In this document: positions 51,703 through 63,092 of the stretch, in pieces
How the letters are laid out: each line of letters starts with the position of its first letter
How positions within the stretch are numbered: position 1 is the first letter of the stretch
DNA from: Tubulanus polymorphus
Lineage: Eukaryota > Nemertea > Palaeonemertea > Tubulaniformes > Tubulanidae
Direction of reading: 5' to 3'
Assembly (NCBI RefSeq): GCF_964204645.1
Contig: NC_134025.1
Span: forward strand, 19,188,001 to 19,252,000
Length of the DNA: 64,000 nt
Notes under the pieces: generated by a model
Seen by the model: the letters and a program-made list of their open reading frames with translations, nothing else
Databases searched by the model: none
Told to the model about the DNA's origin: nothing
Made by a program: the position numbers and the translations under genes

Positions 51703-51721
51703 ATAAAAATATGTAAAATAA

Positions 51722-52030
51722 ATGGCAGAATTAAAAGAATATACAATATTTGTTGATTCAAGAAGACTTACAAATTATAAATCTCATAATTTACCAGTAC
51801 AATTAGATGGAGAAAAAATTAAAATAAAGGTATATGATGAAAGTCAACATGCATTTATGGCAAAAAAACCATTAGCTAAATTGTTAGGAATTGCACCAGA
51901 TACTGTTACAGGAAACGTAGACCGTAATTCAAATATAATACCTTTTACGCATTTTTATATTTATTACAATTTAATTGACCCAACAAAAACAGCAACTAAA
52001 GATACAATTTGTAATTCTAGTATAAAAATA
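51722..52030 (+). pseudogene. 'VELKEY' protein, fragment E, truncated
   Basis: It starts at TAAATGGCAGAATTAAAAG. Residues 1-25 match, then about 80 residues are deleted (QLDGEKIKIKV), and residues to CNLIDPT follow. At about 52,030 it runs into LINE sequence, so the 251-codon ORF is chimeric. Confidence 0.7.
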
Positions 52031-52665
52031 CCAAACGAAGAAGTAGAAAGGTCATACACTCAGATAGATAAAAACACGGATAAATGTGACGATGATTGTA
52101 TGCAAAGGCAAGAGAGGTCGTCACCTGAGTGTATTCCAAAGTATCCTAGAGACAGTAGATGTCTAATTGAAGATTTGACTCCCTCTAATGAAAACATTGA
52201 TCTAACCGAACTCATGAACAGATGTCCTGAGGTTGTTGACACACAGTTACCACTAAGACTGATACATCACTGCGATGTCGAAAATGTCTGTAGCTACCCA
52301 CTGGAAGAGGTGATATTTCCTGAAGGAATGGCTAGTGATGAAAGTATCTCTGACCCCAATAAATGTGATAGCCCAAGAAATCTGGTATCCTCGGAAAGTA
52401 GACAGCATTTTTCAGGATTAGAGACCAAAAAACCACAAGTGAGGTTGAAGAAATCAAGCCCGCGAAAATGCGAATAACAACATTAAATATTGGCGGAATA
52501 AAAATTAACCTGGTATATCTGCTAGATCAACTAAAACAAACTGATGTCATGCTTTTCCAAGAACATTGGCTTCACCGCTACGAGGCAGGAAATTTGCCGC
52601 ACTTACTCCCGGGATATGATGTACTGATAGATTTAACTACTAACAACTTTGAAACGAAATGTTAA
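52031..52665 (+). pseudogene. LINE ORF2 N-terminal fragment with endonuclease start
   Basis: A hydrophilic Ser/Asp/Glu-rich lead (52,040-52,477) is followed in another frame by MRITTLNIGGIKINLVYLLD...DVMLFQEHWLHRYE. The latter is the first strand and the catalytic Glu region of the apurinic-type endonuclease of non-LTR retrotransposons. It ends after LLPGYDVLIDL. 3' truncated, so this copy is dead. Confidence 0.7.
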
Positions 52666-53788
52666 ACTCTAATAATAATATAACAGTCTCTTTCTGCGCG
52701 TAGTTTCTATGGATGTACTGTGCTTCGTATTTTAAACTTGAAGTTACTTAAAGATAACACCGGTGGAAATAGCAATCATCAATCATCAATCATGGCGCGC
52801 ATACTGGTGCGAATCTGAAAGTTAGTGACGTCATTTCATAAATAGATAAATAAGGAAGGCTCCGAGAATATACAAACCACTGGTTACTGTGAATAACTGG
52901 GGTTCGACCATTCACAAGTTAAAGATGTTCTTCCTTGTTTGTGAAGTAAGTTTATTCATGCTGTTATTAAAAGCAGTTCCTTTTAAACATTCTATAATAG
53001 TATAGTTTTGTTCGTGGATATAATACTTTGAAAAATCAACAGCAGTTTATTTATTTACTGTACAGGTACTCGTTTTCTTAATTGAATTGAATTGGTCCGG
53101 TCCAAAAAGCGGGTCATACTAGTTAGCGTCAGAAAATGTCAGCGTCGGTGATACCTTGTTATCGTCGATATTAAACGGTCTAAAGTCAGTTTACACATCA
53201 CATACATTACAAATTGGAGGGCCCTTGTACATGTACATCACATCGTGACGCAGCGGCGATGGTAATGTCATAGAAGAACAAAGTCAGTTGAAAATACCTA
53301 CCCACTGCACCGATATTCAATTTCATATGCGATTTCATATGCGAATTGTAGTCCCCATCTGATCGCTTGACTTGTCACTCCTCTACTAATAGTAACACTA
53401 TAAGGCCTTCCCTCCTGCATAGTTTACCCTATAGGCCAAATTTGTGCTTTGGGCCAAATTCGGTTTTCTTATCTAGTCAACTTATTTTCGGAACTAATTA
53501 TAACCGAATATGCGCTTAAACTGTCACTAGGAAATGGTAGAAACACCGTAGCTTCGTTCTTCTCGATGTTATTTCCCCCAAAACCTGGCACATTAGTACT
53601 TTGCGCGTAGTAGCACATGCGCGTAGTAGCACATGTGGGTCAACATATCCATGTTGTGAGTTGACCCCTAGGTGGCACTCTTTCAAAAAAAAGGAATGTA
53701 ACGAACTGATTCCGGGTGAAATCTTTGCTCGCATTCCTGAACGACATTTTATCCAGAAAGGCAGAAACCGTTGTCGCTGCTTGCAGCT
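52666..53788. other. Intergenic, no supported gene
   Basis: No gene. A 14-bp stutter GCGCGTAGTAGCACATG occurs twice at 53,603-53,632. At 53,772 the GTCGCTGCTTGCAGCTAT hairpin repeat (see 44,215) abuts the BEL LTR. Confidence 0.4.
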
Positions 53789-53985
53789 ATATTTTCTTAT
53801 TATTCTATGAATTTGTAATAATTCTGTTCACCGATCTGTTTGACTTCTGAATTTGATTTATATATGTTTCATTCTGTACTGATGGGAGATTTATTAGGTC
53901 ATAATAAATCGCTTGTCATATTCATATATCCAAAGCTTCTTGTTTGAATTGTATGGACATCGGACATGGAACAACGCCTTAATCA
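53789..53985 (+). repeat. BEL 5' LTR, truncated
   Basis: About 195 bp matching the end of the 3' LTR (from TATTTTCTTATTATTCTA to CGCCTTAATCA). It lacks the 5' part and a 20-bp segment (TGTCGCTTGTCGACCTT region) that the 3' LTR has. Confidence 0.75.
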
Positions 53986-53986
53986 T

Positions 53987-54002
53987 TGGTCCCTCGAACC
54001 GG
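53987..54002 (+). other. tRNA primer-binding site of the BEL element
   Basis: TGGTCCCTCGAACCGG follows the LTR end by one base. Its complement ends ...GGGACCA with a GGTTCGA T-loop word, as a tRNA 3' end should. Confidence 0.75.
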
Positions 54003-54140
54003 ATTGCTGTATCTAAGGATAGGTACAGTGGATCGTCACCGTGGATGTGTGATTTAGACTGCAGTTCGGAAGTGAACTATTTGGTAGCTGTGTGTGTTCG
54101 TTTATTCTGGTTTAAGTGAGCGCGCGTAAATCTTTCCAGA

Positions 54141-56402
54141 ATGGAGCGTATGGCACTGAAGACACAGGCTCTTATGCATCAAGTTAGCAGTCTTTTGCAG
54201 ATAGTGAAACCATTTTTTGAAGATTCGTCGAAAACGGTTTCAGCTAAATTAATGAAGTCGAAATTAGCCTCATTACGAGTCTATCAGGAAAAATATGAAG
54301 ACGCTCATGAAATGTTGTTCACGGAGGCAGACGATACCGATACTAAAGCTTTGAACAAATCTTACGATGATTTTCAGTCTCTAGCTTTTCAAGTAGAGTC
54401 AATGATTGATGAAATTATCAACCGTTCACAGCCCGAGACAGCTGAATCAGTTTCACCTAGTCATCAGGAAATTTCACGTATCGTCGCGGAAATTGTTCGT
54501 GTTCAAACTACCACCACCGAGACATCAAGGCTCCCTAACTTGGATATTAAGTCGTTCAGTGGAGGTTACACCGAGTGGTTGGAGTTTTGCGATTCATTCC
54601 AATGTACCGTAGATTGTCGAAAAAATTTGGCTCCTGTAGAGAAGCTGAAATATCTGAAGTCTTGTATGAAAGATAAAGCGGCTAGTTTTATCAAGTCTAT
54701 TGCTCTAAAAGACGAGAATTATTCGATAGCTTGGGATAAGTTGCGTGCGAGATATGACAATAAAAAGGCTATTCGTGACGCGCATTTCGATAAGATTTTC
54801 AGTACCCCAACAATTTCAGCGAGAACTACTTCAGGATTGCGAAAATTAGTTAGTGGAATATACGAAAATGTACAGTCGCTCGAAAACCTTGGTGAAAACG
54901 TTGACAGCTGGGACTCTATATTGATATATATTACGAAGCGTAAGCTAGATCACGATACTCGTTTAGAATGGGAGAGGTCAGTGAAACCAAACGACAATCC
55001 TACATTCTTGTCTATGGTTGAATATGTGAATAGCTTCGCTTGTGCTATAGAATCATCAGACAGTCGACCCACATGCACTGACCATTCGAGTGTCAAAGCT
55101 TTTCATACGTCAACCCAAAGTGAGGAATGCTATCTATGTAAAGGGAGGCACCATTTACCGCATTGTTCGGATTTTCTAAAGCTTACGTCTGAGTTGAGAA
55201 GACAGAAGGTTGCTGACCTAAAAATATGTTTTAACTGTTTGTCACCGAGACATTATGTTTCAAGGTGTTCAAAGTCGGTTAGCTGTAAAAATTGTAAAAA
55301 GAAGCATCATCCGTTAAAAGAAGCATTATCCGTTAAGAAGCATCATCAAGATGTTAATGTGTCAGCGGACAATGCTACTGTTACGAGCTCTGAAAATGTT
55401 TCTAGCCATTTTTCCGCATTGAAGAAATGTGAGGTTTTATTAGCTACCGTAGTTGCGAATGTCCGATCTACTGATGGAACTTTGATTCCGTGCCGGGTAT
55501 TAATCGACCCAGGTTCACAGCGCAGTTTTATGAGATATTCGTTTGCGAAGCGTTTGAAGCTATCAACGAGGACTGTTGCCGATATATCCGTCAATGGCAT
55601 TGGAGATAGCTCTCCTGGTCATGTATGCGACATAATAACTTGTCACTCGTCTCCAGTACTTTCGAATGACCATAGTGTCACCGTTGAAGCATTTTTGATG
55701 GAGCGTGTACCTTCAATGATCCCCAGTGAAAATGTGAACCTTGAACATTATTCGAAGTTAATGAATCTACCGCTTGCTGATATGTGTCTTCAAAGGCCGA
55801 GTGAGATCGATCTATTGCTTGATGCCGACGTTTATACTTATTTGTTACCTGAAGACACGGATGTCAAAAGATTCAGTGGATTATGTGCGCAGAAAACAAT
55901 TTTCGGATATGTTCTAATCGGAGAGGTGTCTAACGTGGATTCTGAAGTTGCATCAGTGTGTTCTCATTACGCTAGTGAAGAAACAACGACGAGTACTGAT
56001 TACCTATTGAAATGTTTTTGGGAGATCGAAAACATTCCTAGTACAGCTGCTTTATCACAAGAAGAAAAGATTTGTGAAAATCATTTTGAAGAAACGACTG
56101 TTCGAAATTCTGATGGCAGATATACCGTTTCTCTCCCGTTTCGCGATGGTACAACTCTTGGGGAAAGTAGAACTCAAGCTGTTAATCGCCAGAAGGCTCT
56201 TGAACGCAGGTTGGACTACAATCCGCAGTTAAAGCAGGAGTATTGTAAAACTGTTACAGAATATATTGAGTTGGGTCACGCGGAATTGGTAAATAACGTG
56301 TTGAAAGACTCATGCGATGTTTATTATTTACCTCATCATTGCGTTTTGAAGGAAAGTAGTACGACCACAAAGCTTCGTGTTGTATTCGATGCTTCGGCTA
56401 AA
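54141..56402 (+). pseudogene. BEL/Pao Gag-Pol, 5' part (gag, protease, RT start)
   Basis: Open for about 754 codons to the MITE insertion. The DUF1759-type gag segment lies at about residues 130-290 (LPNLDIKSFSGGYTEWLEF). Cys/His knuckles: CYLCKGRHHLPHC (about 332), CFNCLSPRHYVSRC (about 369) and CKNCKKKHH. The aspartic protease site LIDPGSQRSF (Asp-Pro-Gly, about 454) has P in place of the usual S/T after Asp. The RT N-terminus is YYLPHHCVLKE...LRVVFDASAK (about 735-752). Intact up to that point. Encodes the capsid and enzymes of a retrotransposon. Confidence 0.9.
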
Positions 56403-57184
56403 CGGTATTCGAAAAACGCCTAATGAAAAACACCGAATCGGAAAACGCATAACGCCTGATTCAAGTAACATCCAAGAAATTGACCTAAATCCCTACGTGA
56501 ATTATGTACGCAACGCTACATAGTTCACGTCGGAGTGCGTGGAGCGCCGCCTGTTCCATCTTCGTTTCTACTGTCTTTGGTTACACAGGCTTATCTGTGT
56601 TATTATTTCATATTAAGACAGAGTATTATGATAATAAAAGACATCATATTTTTTATATGGAACATATAGTTTATTATTTTTTGTTCAAGGAAGTTCAGGG
56701 GCTGGACATTATTTAGTCTCTCATTGGTTCGGTAGGTTCACATAAACGTGGTTGTGAACAGTTTTGGAGGATAATTTTGAGAAAGGCTATTTTATCAGTC
56801 TTTGTGTGCGTTGTACCTACGAGCGTAGGTTGTACCATATTTATGCATTCCAGTTTCAAAATTCAAGAAAGCCGGTTTATAACCGCGGCGTTTGTTTTCG
56901 CGTTATCATAGAAGTGTAAACTGTTTCAGTTTACACTTCTATGGCGTTATGTAATTAATTGCTTGCACTGCGGACATTCTATCATCATCCTATAATGAAG
57001 TTTATTAGAGTGGTAGTCTCGTTTCGTGAAGCGTAAAACACATGTATTTTCAAACTGTTCCGTTGATGAGTTGGATTGTGAGTCTCAGTAGATGGTGCAA
57101 TTACGAAATTAGGTCATTTTCTAGGAATTAGGCGTTATGCGTTTTCCGATTCGGTGTATTTCATTAGGCGTTTTTCGAGTACCG
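56403..57184. mobile_element. 782-bp MITE-like insertion with 9-bp duplication
   Basis: Ends CGGTATTCGAAAAACGCC and, inverted, CGGTACTCGAAAAACGCC, with about 45 bp of near-perfect inversion (CACCGAATCGGAAAACGC). It is flanked by TCGGCTAAA at 56,394-56,402 and 57,185-57,193. A strong internal hairpin (TAGAAGTGTAAACTG/CAGTTTACACTTCTA) lies at about 56,910-56,942. No transposase. Nine-base duplications suggest a Mutator-like relative; unproven. Confidence 0.85.
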
Positions 57185-58055
57185 TCGGCTAAAACATCGA
57201 CTGGTATTTCACTTAACGACCGGTTGATGGTTGGACCTCGTGTGCAGCAGGATTTATTGAAAATTATTTTGCGTTTCCGGATACATCCGAGCATGGATAA
57301 AGTTGCGGCTAAATCAAAAGTGGCACCAGTTAAAAAAGTGTCAATACCCCGTCTCGAGTTATGTGCTGCTCATTTACTGTCAAAGTTATTGGAATACATT
57401 TTAGCTGCAATGCATCCAATTCGTAAACCAGACATCTATGCGTGGTCTTATTCTTCGGTTACTCTTGATTGGATTTGTGGAGATTCTCGGCGCTGGAAAC
57501 CATTTGTTGCGAACCGTGTTAGTGCTATACAGGACGTAATTAGCCCATGTCAATGGTGATATTGTCCTTCTGATGTGAACCCATCTGATTGCGCCTCACG
57601 AAGTATCATGCCAGCTGATCTTCATTACCATGCGTTATGGTGGAACGGTCCTACCTGGTCACAATCTGGAGAATGGCCCGACCAGCGTCGTCCGTATAGT
57701 TAAAGAGATTCAGTGTGCGAAATGAAAAAGAATGTTGTTCATTGCACCGTAGCGACAGTTGATAGTGCGTTAAAGATGGAATTATTTCCGTACTCCAGTC
57801 TATCTAAGTTAATCAGGATTTCGGCGTGGTGTTTTCGGTGGATCTTTAAAAAAGGATCTAATGCGCATTTAACCGTCGATGAAATACGAAGCTCTCTTGC
57901 GTTTTGGATTAAATCCGTGCAAAAAGATCATTTCAACGCTGAAATAGGTCTCCAGCATGAAAAACCGATATGCAATCGCAGCAAAATCAAACAATTGAAT
58001 CCGTATCTCGACACTCAAGGCATACTTCGTGTTGGCGGAAGATTGAGTGAAGCGC
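57185..58055 (+). pseudogene. BEL pol, RT remnant to integrase start
   Basis: TSTGISLNDRLMVGPRVQQDLL continues RT. After FRIHP the sequence jumps to SKVAPVKKVSIPRLELCAAHLLSKLL (RNase H), so the YxDD-bearing RT core is deleted. One stop follows ISPCQW (57,557). PSDVNPSDCASR and YHALWWNGP follow, then the linker to integrase (QLNPYLDTQGILRVGGRLSEA). Confidence 0.8.
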
Positions 58056-58368
58056 CAGACGCGGATCTAGGGAGGGGACCCGGGCCCCTCCCTCCTTTAA
58101 GTGAAGATCGTTTTTTTCGACCGACCTCCCGCCACTCGCTTAATATTAACGCCGCGCTGTGTAGTATTTGTCATGAATTTTTGCCTCAGAATGCAGGAAA
58201 TGGCCCCAAAACAGAGTTAAATTTCAAAAATTTTACCAGACCCCACAGGGGCTTCGCGCCGCGCGTAGGAACGTCTCGCGCCTACGCCCTCGGTGTCAAT
58301 ACAGTATCATCATAGCTACATTTATTCGGTGCCTCCCCCCTCTAAATTGGGCTCTAGATCCGCCCCTG
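58056..58368. mobile_element. 313-bp MITE-like insertion (hAT-type ends)
   Basis: Starts CAGACGCGGATCTAGGG and ends with the complement of CAGGGGCGGATCTAGAG. AGCGC is present on both sides (58,051-58,055 and 58,369-58,373). CAGGGGCGGATC-type ends are common in hAT MITEs, though only five duplicated bases are clear where eight are expected. It interrupts the BEL integrase N-terminus. Confidence 0.6.
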
Positions 58369-59421
58369 AGCGCGTTTGTTATACAGTATACCGAATCTCA
58401 TCCCGCGATATTGCCTAAAAAATATTCCTTGGTGAACTTGATTCTTGATTCCGAGCATCGAATAAACTTACACGCTGGTCCTCAATTAATGTTAGCGTGT
58501 ATTCGGCGTAAATATTGGATTCTTGGAGCTCGTGATGTTATACGAAATTGGGTGCATCAATGTGTTGTGTGTCGTCGTAACAAGGCAACCTTATAAGGTA
58601 CTGCAGCTTATATAATACTGCAGCAATTAATGGGTGTTTTGCCTAAAGATCGTGTCGTTCCAGTTCCAGTGTTTTATAAGACTGGCGTTGATTATGCTGG
58701 CCCGGTGCTAGTAAAAAGCGGTCGTGGACGTGGGAAAAAATCTGAAAAAGCGTGGATAGCGATTTTCGTATGCTTTGCTACAAAGGCCGATCATATTGAG
58801 TTGGTCAGTTCGCTGTCTTCTGAGGCCTTTCTCGCTGCGTTAAAACGCTTTGTTGCCAGGCGCGGTAACCACATTCAATTTATAGCGACATAACAATGGA
58901 ACCAACTTCATTGGAGCGGATCGAGAGATGAAAAGAGACTTTGTGAATTTTCTTCGTGAAGTTAACCCAATAATCATCAAGGATATGCAATCTGATGATA
59001 TAATTTGGAATTTCAACCCTCCGTTAGCCAGCCACTTTGGTGGACTTTGGGAAGCAGGCGTAAAAAGCATCAAATATCATCTTTCGCGATCGGTTGGTGC
59101 TTCGCAGTTAACGTTTGAAGAACTTGCGACAGTTCTCACTCAAATTGAGGCATGTTTAAATTCTAGGCCATTAACTCCGATGTCAAGTGATCCGTCAGAC
59201 CTCAGTGTTTTAACGCCTGGTCACTTTTTAGTAAACCGACCCGTGAACGCGATTCCAGAGCCGAACCTCTTGGAGGTCCCTATTAATCGGTTAAATCGAT
59301 GACAACACTTGTAGTACTTAGGTCAACATTTCTGGAAACGTTGGGCCCAAGAATATCTGTCAATGTTACAGCAGATGCCGAAATGGCAGTCTGAACGTCG
59401 AGATCTTGAAATTGGCGATTT
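58369..59421 (+). pseudogene. BEL integrase (zinc and DDE core), broken
   Basis: HPAILPKKYSLVNLIL leads to the HHCC zinc finger: H-x3-H in SEHRINLHAGPQ and CVVCRRNK. Catalytic core: FYKTGVDYAGPV (first Asp), the second-Asp region damaged by a frame change near 58,890, and SHFGGLWEAGVKSIK (Glu). Stops at 58,594 and 58,891. CLNSRPLTPMSSDPSDL and LTPGHFLVNRP are typical BEL integrase C-terminal words. Interrupted by Merlin at 59,422. Confidence 0.82.
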
Positions 59422-60945
59422 GGCACCATTGCACTTTCGTACCCCCCTCCCAAAAATGTTTATTTTAGCATATCATTTATCAGTGAGGTCAGTAAATCAG
59501 TAATTTTTAGCCAAAAAAACTTACTTTTTTGGGTCAAAATATTATTTTGGGCCTGAATTAGAGCCGTTTTTCGACCGAAAGAGACGCCATATTGGTTTCT
59601 CCGATTCGACAGTTGTGCTAACTACCGCCAAAAACCGTCCTATGGAGCATTCCCACGTATGGAGCGCTCCGACTACGGTCACAGAACGGACACGTGCGAC
59701 GCGCGCCGATTGACACTGCAGCCCGCCCACGCATCGCTTGCTAATCGGGATCGGTTAAATTAGAGTTATATGATATTTTGTGGCTTGGAGGTGTACAGCA
59801 CGACGATGCAAGCGAGGTTTTAGTATTCGACGCGGGAGTTTTTTCGAGAAGTCATATCTTCACTTGTGGCAGCTGCTGGGGCTCAACTACATCTGGAGCC
59901 GAAGTGCTGGTTCAAGCCATGGCATGGGTGTTGCCGACACCATGCGCGAGCTTGAAATACAGTCGGAGCACACCATCGTCGATTGGAATCAGTTCTGCCA
60001 CGATGTCTGTGTATCCTACTTCGTTAATCATCCGACACAGTTTGGTGGACCAGGTAGACTGGTAGAAATAGACGAATCACTTTTTGCTCTGCGAAAATAT
60101 AACCAGGGACGAATAGTGGCAGATAAGTGGATATTCGGTGGCTACGAGGCAGAGACGAAACAAGGTTTCCTTGTTCCGGTACCCAGGAGAGATGCTGCCA
60201 CGCTGTTGCCAATCATACAACGATGGATTCGTCCCGGCTCCACCATATGGTCTGATATGTGGCAGGCATATAATCGGATTGGCCAGCTGGGGTACCAACA
60301 CGGTACAGTCAACCATGCGGTCAGCTTCGTCGATCCAGCCACAGCCGTAACGACGAACCGTGTGGAGGCGATGTGGCAGCGAGCGAAGGCGAAATTTAAA
60401 GCGATGGCTGGCCCGTCAAATCGCGCGATGATACCTGATTACCTAGCCGAATTCATGCGGGTCCAACGTTTTGGTGATCATGCCTATTTCAACTTTTGGA
60501 ATCAGATAGCAACTGATCTTTACGTCGTCTAGTCCCTCTGTAATCCTCCCGTCAAAACGGCCCTTTCAAGGGCCAACCTAAATATCCAAGAAATAGCTGG
60601 CTATGCCTGAACCACTAGCTTGCTTCATTAAAATAATCCATATGAAAATACACTGTTGTAACACTCCCGAAAACCACGATCCCGCAGTTTTCTCTGTCCG
60701 AAAGTAGGAGTGCTCCATAGGACGGTTTTCGGCGGTAGTTAGCACAACTATGGAGTCGGAGAAACCAATATGGCGTCTCATTCGGTCGAAAAACGGCTCT
60801 AATTCAGGCCCAAAATATTAAAATTTTGACCCCAAAAAGTAAGTTTATTTGGATAAAACTTACTGATTTTTATTCCCAAGACCTCACTGATAAATAATAT
60901 GCTAAAATAAACATTTTGGGAGGGGTACGAAAGTGCAATAGCGCC
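59422..60945 (+). mobile_element. Merlin DNA transposon with 8-bp duplication
   Basis: Flanked by GGCGATTT (59,414-59,421 and 60,946-60,953). Terminal repeats of about 240 bp: GGCACCATTGCACTTTCG at left, GGCGCTATTGCACTTTCG inverted at right, with similarity running to the CCGTCCTATGGAGCA words. It encodes an IS1016/ISXO2-type transposase. Eight-base duplications and this transposase define Merlin. The BEL frame (DLEIGDL) is regenerated if it is removed. Confidence 0.92.
59780..60532 (+). CDS. Merlin transposase (IS1016/ISXO2-like DDE), 5' truncated
   Basis: About 250 codons from a GTG, so the natural start and first zinc-ribbon Cys pair are probably lost. C-terminal half of a ribbon: WRCTARRCKRGFSIRRGSFF. 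DDE residues: LVEIDESLF (about 95), TIWSDMWQAY (about 158) and TNRVEAMWQRAKAK (about 201). GGYEAETKQGFLVPV is the family's first β-strands. It ends with TAG at 60,530. It moves the element by cut-and-paste. The upstream ORF at 59,778 in another frame is a shadow. The core looks intact. Confidence 0.88.
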   Translation: MAWRCTARRCKRGFSIRRGSFFEKSYLHLWQLLGLNYIWSRSAGSSHGMGVADTMRELEIQSEHTIVDWNQFCHDVCVSYFVNHPTQFGGPGRLVEIDESLFALRKYNQGRIVADKWIFGGYEAETKQGFLVPVPRRDAATLLPIIQRWIRPGSTIWSDMWQAYNRIGQLGYQHGTVNHAVSFVDPATAVTTNRVEAMWQRAKAKFKAMAGPSNRAMIPDYLAEFMRVQRFGDHAYFNFWNQIATDLYVV

Positions 60946-61125
60946 GGCGATTTGGTTTTGGTCGCAGATAAGCAGTTACCGCCTACGAAATGGTTAATGG
61001 CTCGCGTAGTAGATTTGCACTGTGGCAAAGACGGGCATGTGAGAGTTGTATCGGTTAAAACCAAAAATGGAATATTTCGTCGACCTATTACAAAGTTGTC
61101 GTTACTGTTAGAAAATAGAATTTGA
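60946..61125 (+). pseudogene. BEL integrase C-terminal end
   Basis: GDLVLVADKQLPPTKWLMARVVDLHCG...VRVVSVKTKNGIFRRPITKLSLL, the conserved C-terminal strand module of BEL/Pao integrases, ending at TGA 61,125. The 5' codons of the short ORF upstream come from Merlin. Confidence 0.85.
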
Positions 61126-61139
61126 ATTGTTCATTGTGT

Positions 61140-61524
61140 TATTTGCTAATGAATTTCAATTTTGGCTTTCATAACGTAAGCAGTCGTAGTATTGTTTGAT
61201 AGTTTAAAACATTTCTATGTTTAATGTTTCAAGGCTGAGGCTATGTTTGGTACCATATTGTGGAATATTTTGTTACATTTTTTATTCTGTTTTGTGCTTA
61301 TTTCATTATGCCATATTTTCTTATTATTCTATTAATTTGTAATAATTCTGTTCACCGATTTGTTTGACTTCTGAATTTGATTTATATATGTTTCATTCTG
61401 TATTGTTGTCGCTTGTCGACCTTGGAGATTTATTAGGTCATAATAAATCGCTTGTCATATCCATATATCAAAAGCTTCTTATTTGAATTGTATGGACATC
61501 GGACATGGAACAACGCCTTAATCA
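61140..61524 (+). repeat. BEL 3' LTR
   Basis: Ends CGCCTTAATCA as the 5' copy does. The exact start is uncertain because the 5' LTR is truncated and gives no reference; 61,140 is approximate. It contains ATTTGATTTATATATG and AATAAATCG signals. Confidence 0.65.
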
Positions 61525-61566
61525 ATAGAATTACAAGAGGGTTTTCGATGAAAGTCAGAAAACCCT

Positions 61567-61725
61567 AATTAGAAACATTACGTGTTAAATAAAAATTGGT
61601 CCTGCAGCTATGATATTTACATTTTTGAAGGTACAACATTAGAAGATTATAGTAAAGTTATTGAAATAATGGAAAAAATAATGGATTTTGTAATAGATGT
61701 TGAATATCCAAGAATAAGTCTTTAA
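61567..61725 (+). pseudogene. Polinton polB scrap F
   Basis: About 160 bp matching 19,368-19,510 of B (AATTGGTCCTGCAGCTATGA, AGAAGATTATAGTAAAG, GATGTTGAATATCCAAGAAT). This is the region between the zinc fingers and the polymerase. Its frame is broken. Shows yet another Polinton copy at this locus. Confidence 0.75.
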
Positions 61726-62336
61726 AGGGTAACTGAAACTTTTTTAAAGATTTCCTATTTTTTACACTAAACGATATATTATAGTATACAATAAGGCTAG
61801 GTGATTTCATAATTGGAAAAATCTTTTCAATCTAGTCAGAATTGATGTTCAGTGTATACATTGCTTCTGCCGAACGCGTGGTACCGTGTCTATAAATAGA
61901 ACTACGTCACTAAAGTGACGGCTCGGCAATGATGTCTATAGAAATGAATAGGAAATAAGCTACAAGAGCAATTCCACTTAATTTTATACCTATTTGGCAT
62001 TCGAATTGAGACAAAATGCCTCTTGATTTTGAAAGTCTACATATCAATGATTATAATTAGCTGTTGAACAGACCATATCCGTTCAAACTAAGCGCAGAAA
62101 TAGGATTTGAATAGCAATCTATGGCATTTTCTAGTAAACAGCAAGGAACACGGATGTTTAAATCATCATGGTTAGATCTAAGAATATTTTGACATGAACT
62201 GATGAAACTTAGACAGAATTAGCCACTGATGAAACTTAGACAGAATTAGCCGCAAGAACAATTTCAATTCTTTTCTTGAAATATACCTCGTATTGGTAGC
62301 ACCTTTGGTCACAAAATTAGAATATTTCCTCATCCA
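61726..62336. other. Intergenic, nothing recognised
   Basis: No gene. A 27-bp stutter CACTGATGAAACTTAGACAG is duplicated near 62,195-62,245. Confidence 0.4.
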
Positions 62337-63092
62337 TCTAGTCTGAATACCAGTCGTTGTTACGGTTCCCTACAACGTCTGACGCATATAGAGGTTAACT
62401 CCTGTTAATTGCAATGCAACAACTGATTGTAGTGTCAAATCAAACCTTTGTACTAAAATAAATCAATTAGTTACCTTGTTGACTTTGAAAACGTGTTTTA
62501 TGATAATATTTTTGATTATTTAAATCGCGAACCAGAGAATTTATTGATTTGATTTGAATTGAATTGATTGCCACTATCGGGATTTCCAATACGGACTAAA
62601 TTAATAAAATGTGAAAAATTCAATATGTCTCTCTAAAATTACTCTAAATGTTATTTTTTGTTGATGAAACGCATAAATTTTGGTCAATTTTAACCTTAAG
62701 AATTTGAAACAAGAATAATGTCTGCATTGACATCAATAATGTCAGTCCAAGTTCAAGTCCAAATCCGTAATTTACACTCCCCTCATGCACCACGAAAAGC
62801 CGCCATATTTGTTATGTTGCTCACTTAAACCATTTTTTGAGGCGACAAGTCAAAAGTTATGAGCTACTACGATCGTCAAAAGCTACTTAGGATTACAAAT
62901 CTATGCACAAACAATAGGTAACTTCCGTCTGATTACAGAACAGTCAGTTTGAGGTAAGTTGATGGTGTTTTAAGGGGTGAAATAGACGCTCAAAGCCTCG
63001 TCCCTCAAAATGAGGGACGAAAATTAACCTTATATGAGCACTTTCGCCCTAGACGTTGTTTCTGGAACAACGGCTAGGTACTAGACTATCAT
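62337..63092 (-). repeat. ~770-bp dispersed repeat, inverted copy
   Basis: Reverse complement of 9765-10,545, from ACCAGTCGTTGTTACGG to CGGCTAGGTACTAGACTA. A few small indels. Both copies keep the TCCCTCAAAATGAGGGACGA palindrome. Confidence 0.75.

Larger units (their letters stand above)
53789..61524 (+). mobile_element. BEL/Pao LTR retrotransposon, multiply interrupted
   Basis: LTR remnants at 53,789-53,985 and about 61,140-61,524, a primer-binding site at 53,987, and gag-pol from 54,141. It is broken by a 782-bp MITE-like insertion (56,403), a 313-bp one (58,056) and Merlin (59,422). Most of the RT catalytic part is deleted. Order gag-protease-RT-RNase H-integrase fits BEL/Pao. Sequence just beyond the 3' LTR (61,567) is Polinton-derived. 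Confidence 0.88.

Noticed and set aside
51722-52477. 251-codon ORF as one protein
   Set aside because: The first 100 codons are a deleted Polinton gene; the rest is LINE-derived.
59778-60350. Alternative-frame ORFs over the Merlin transposase
   Set aside because: Only the 59,780 frame contains the DDE residues; the rest are shadows.
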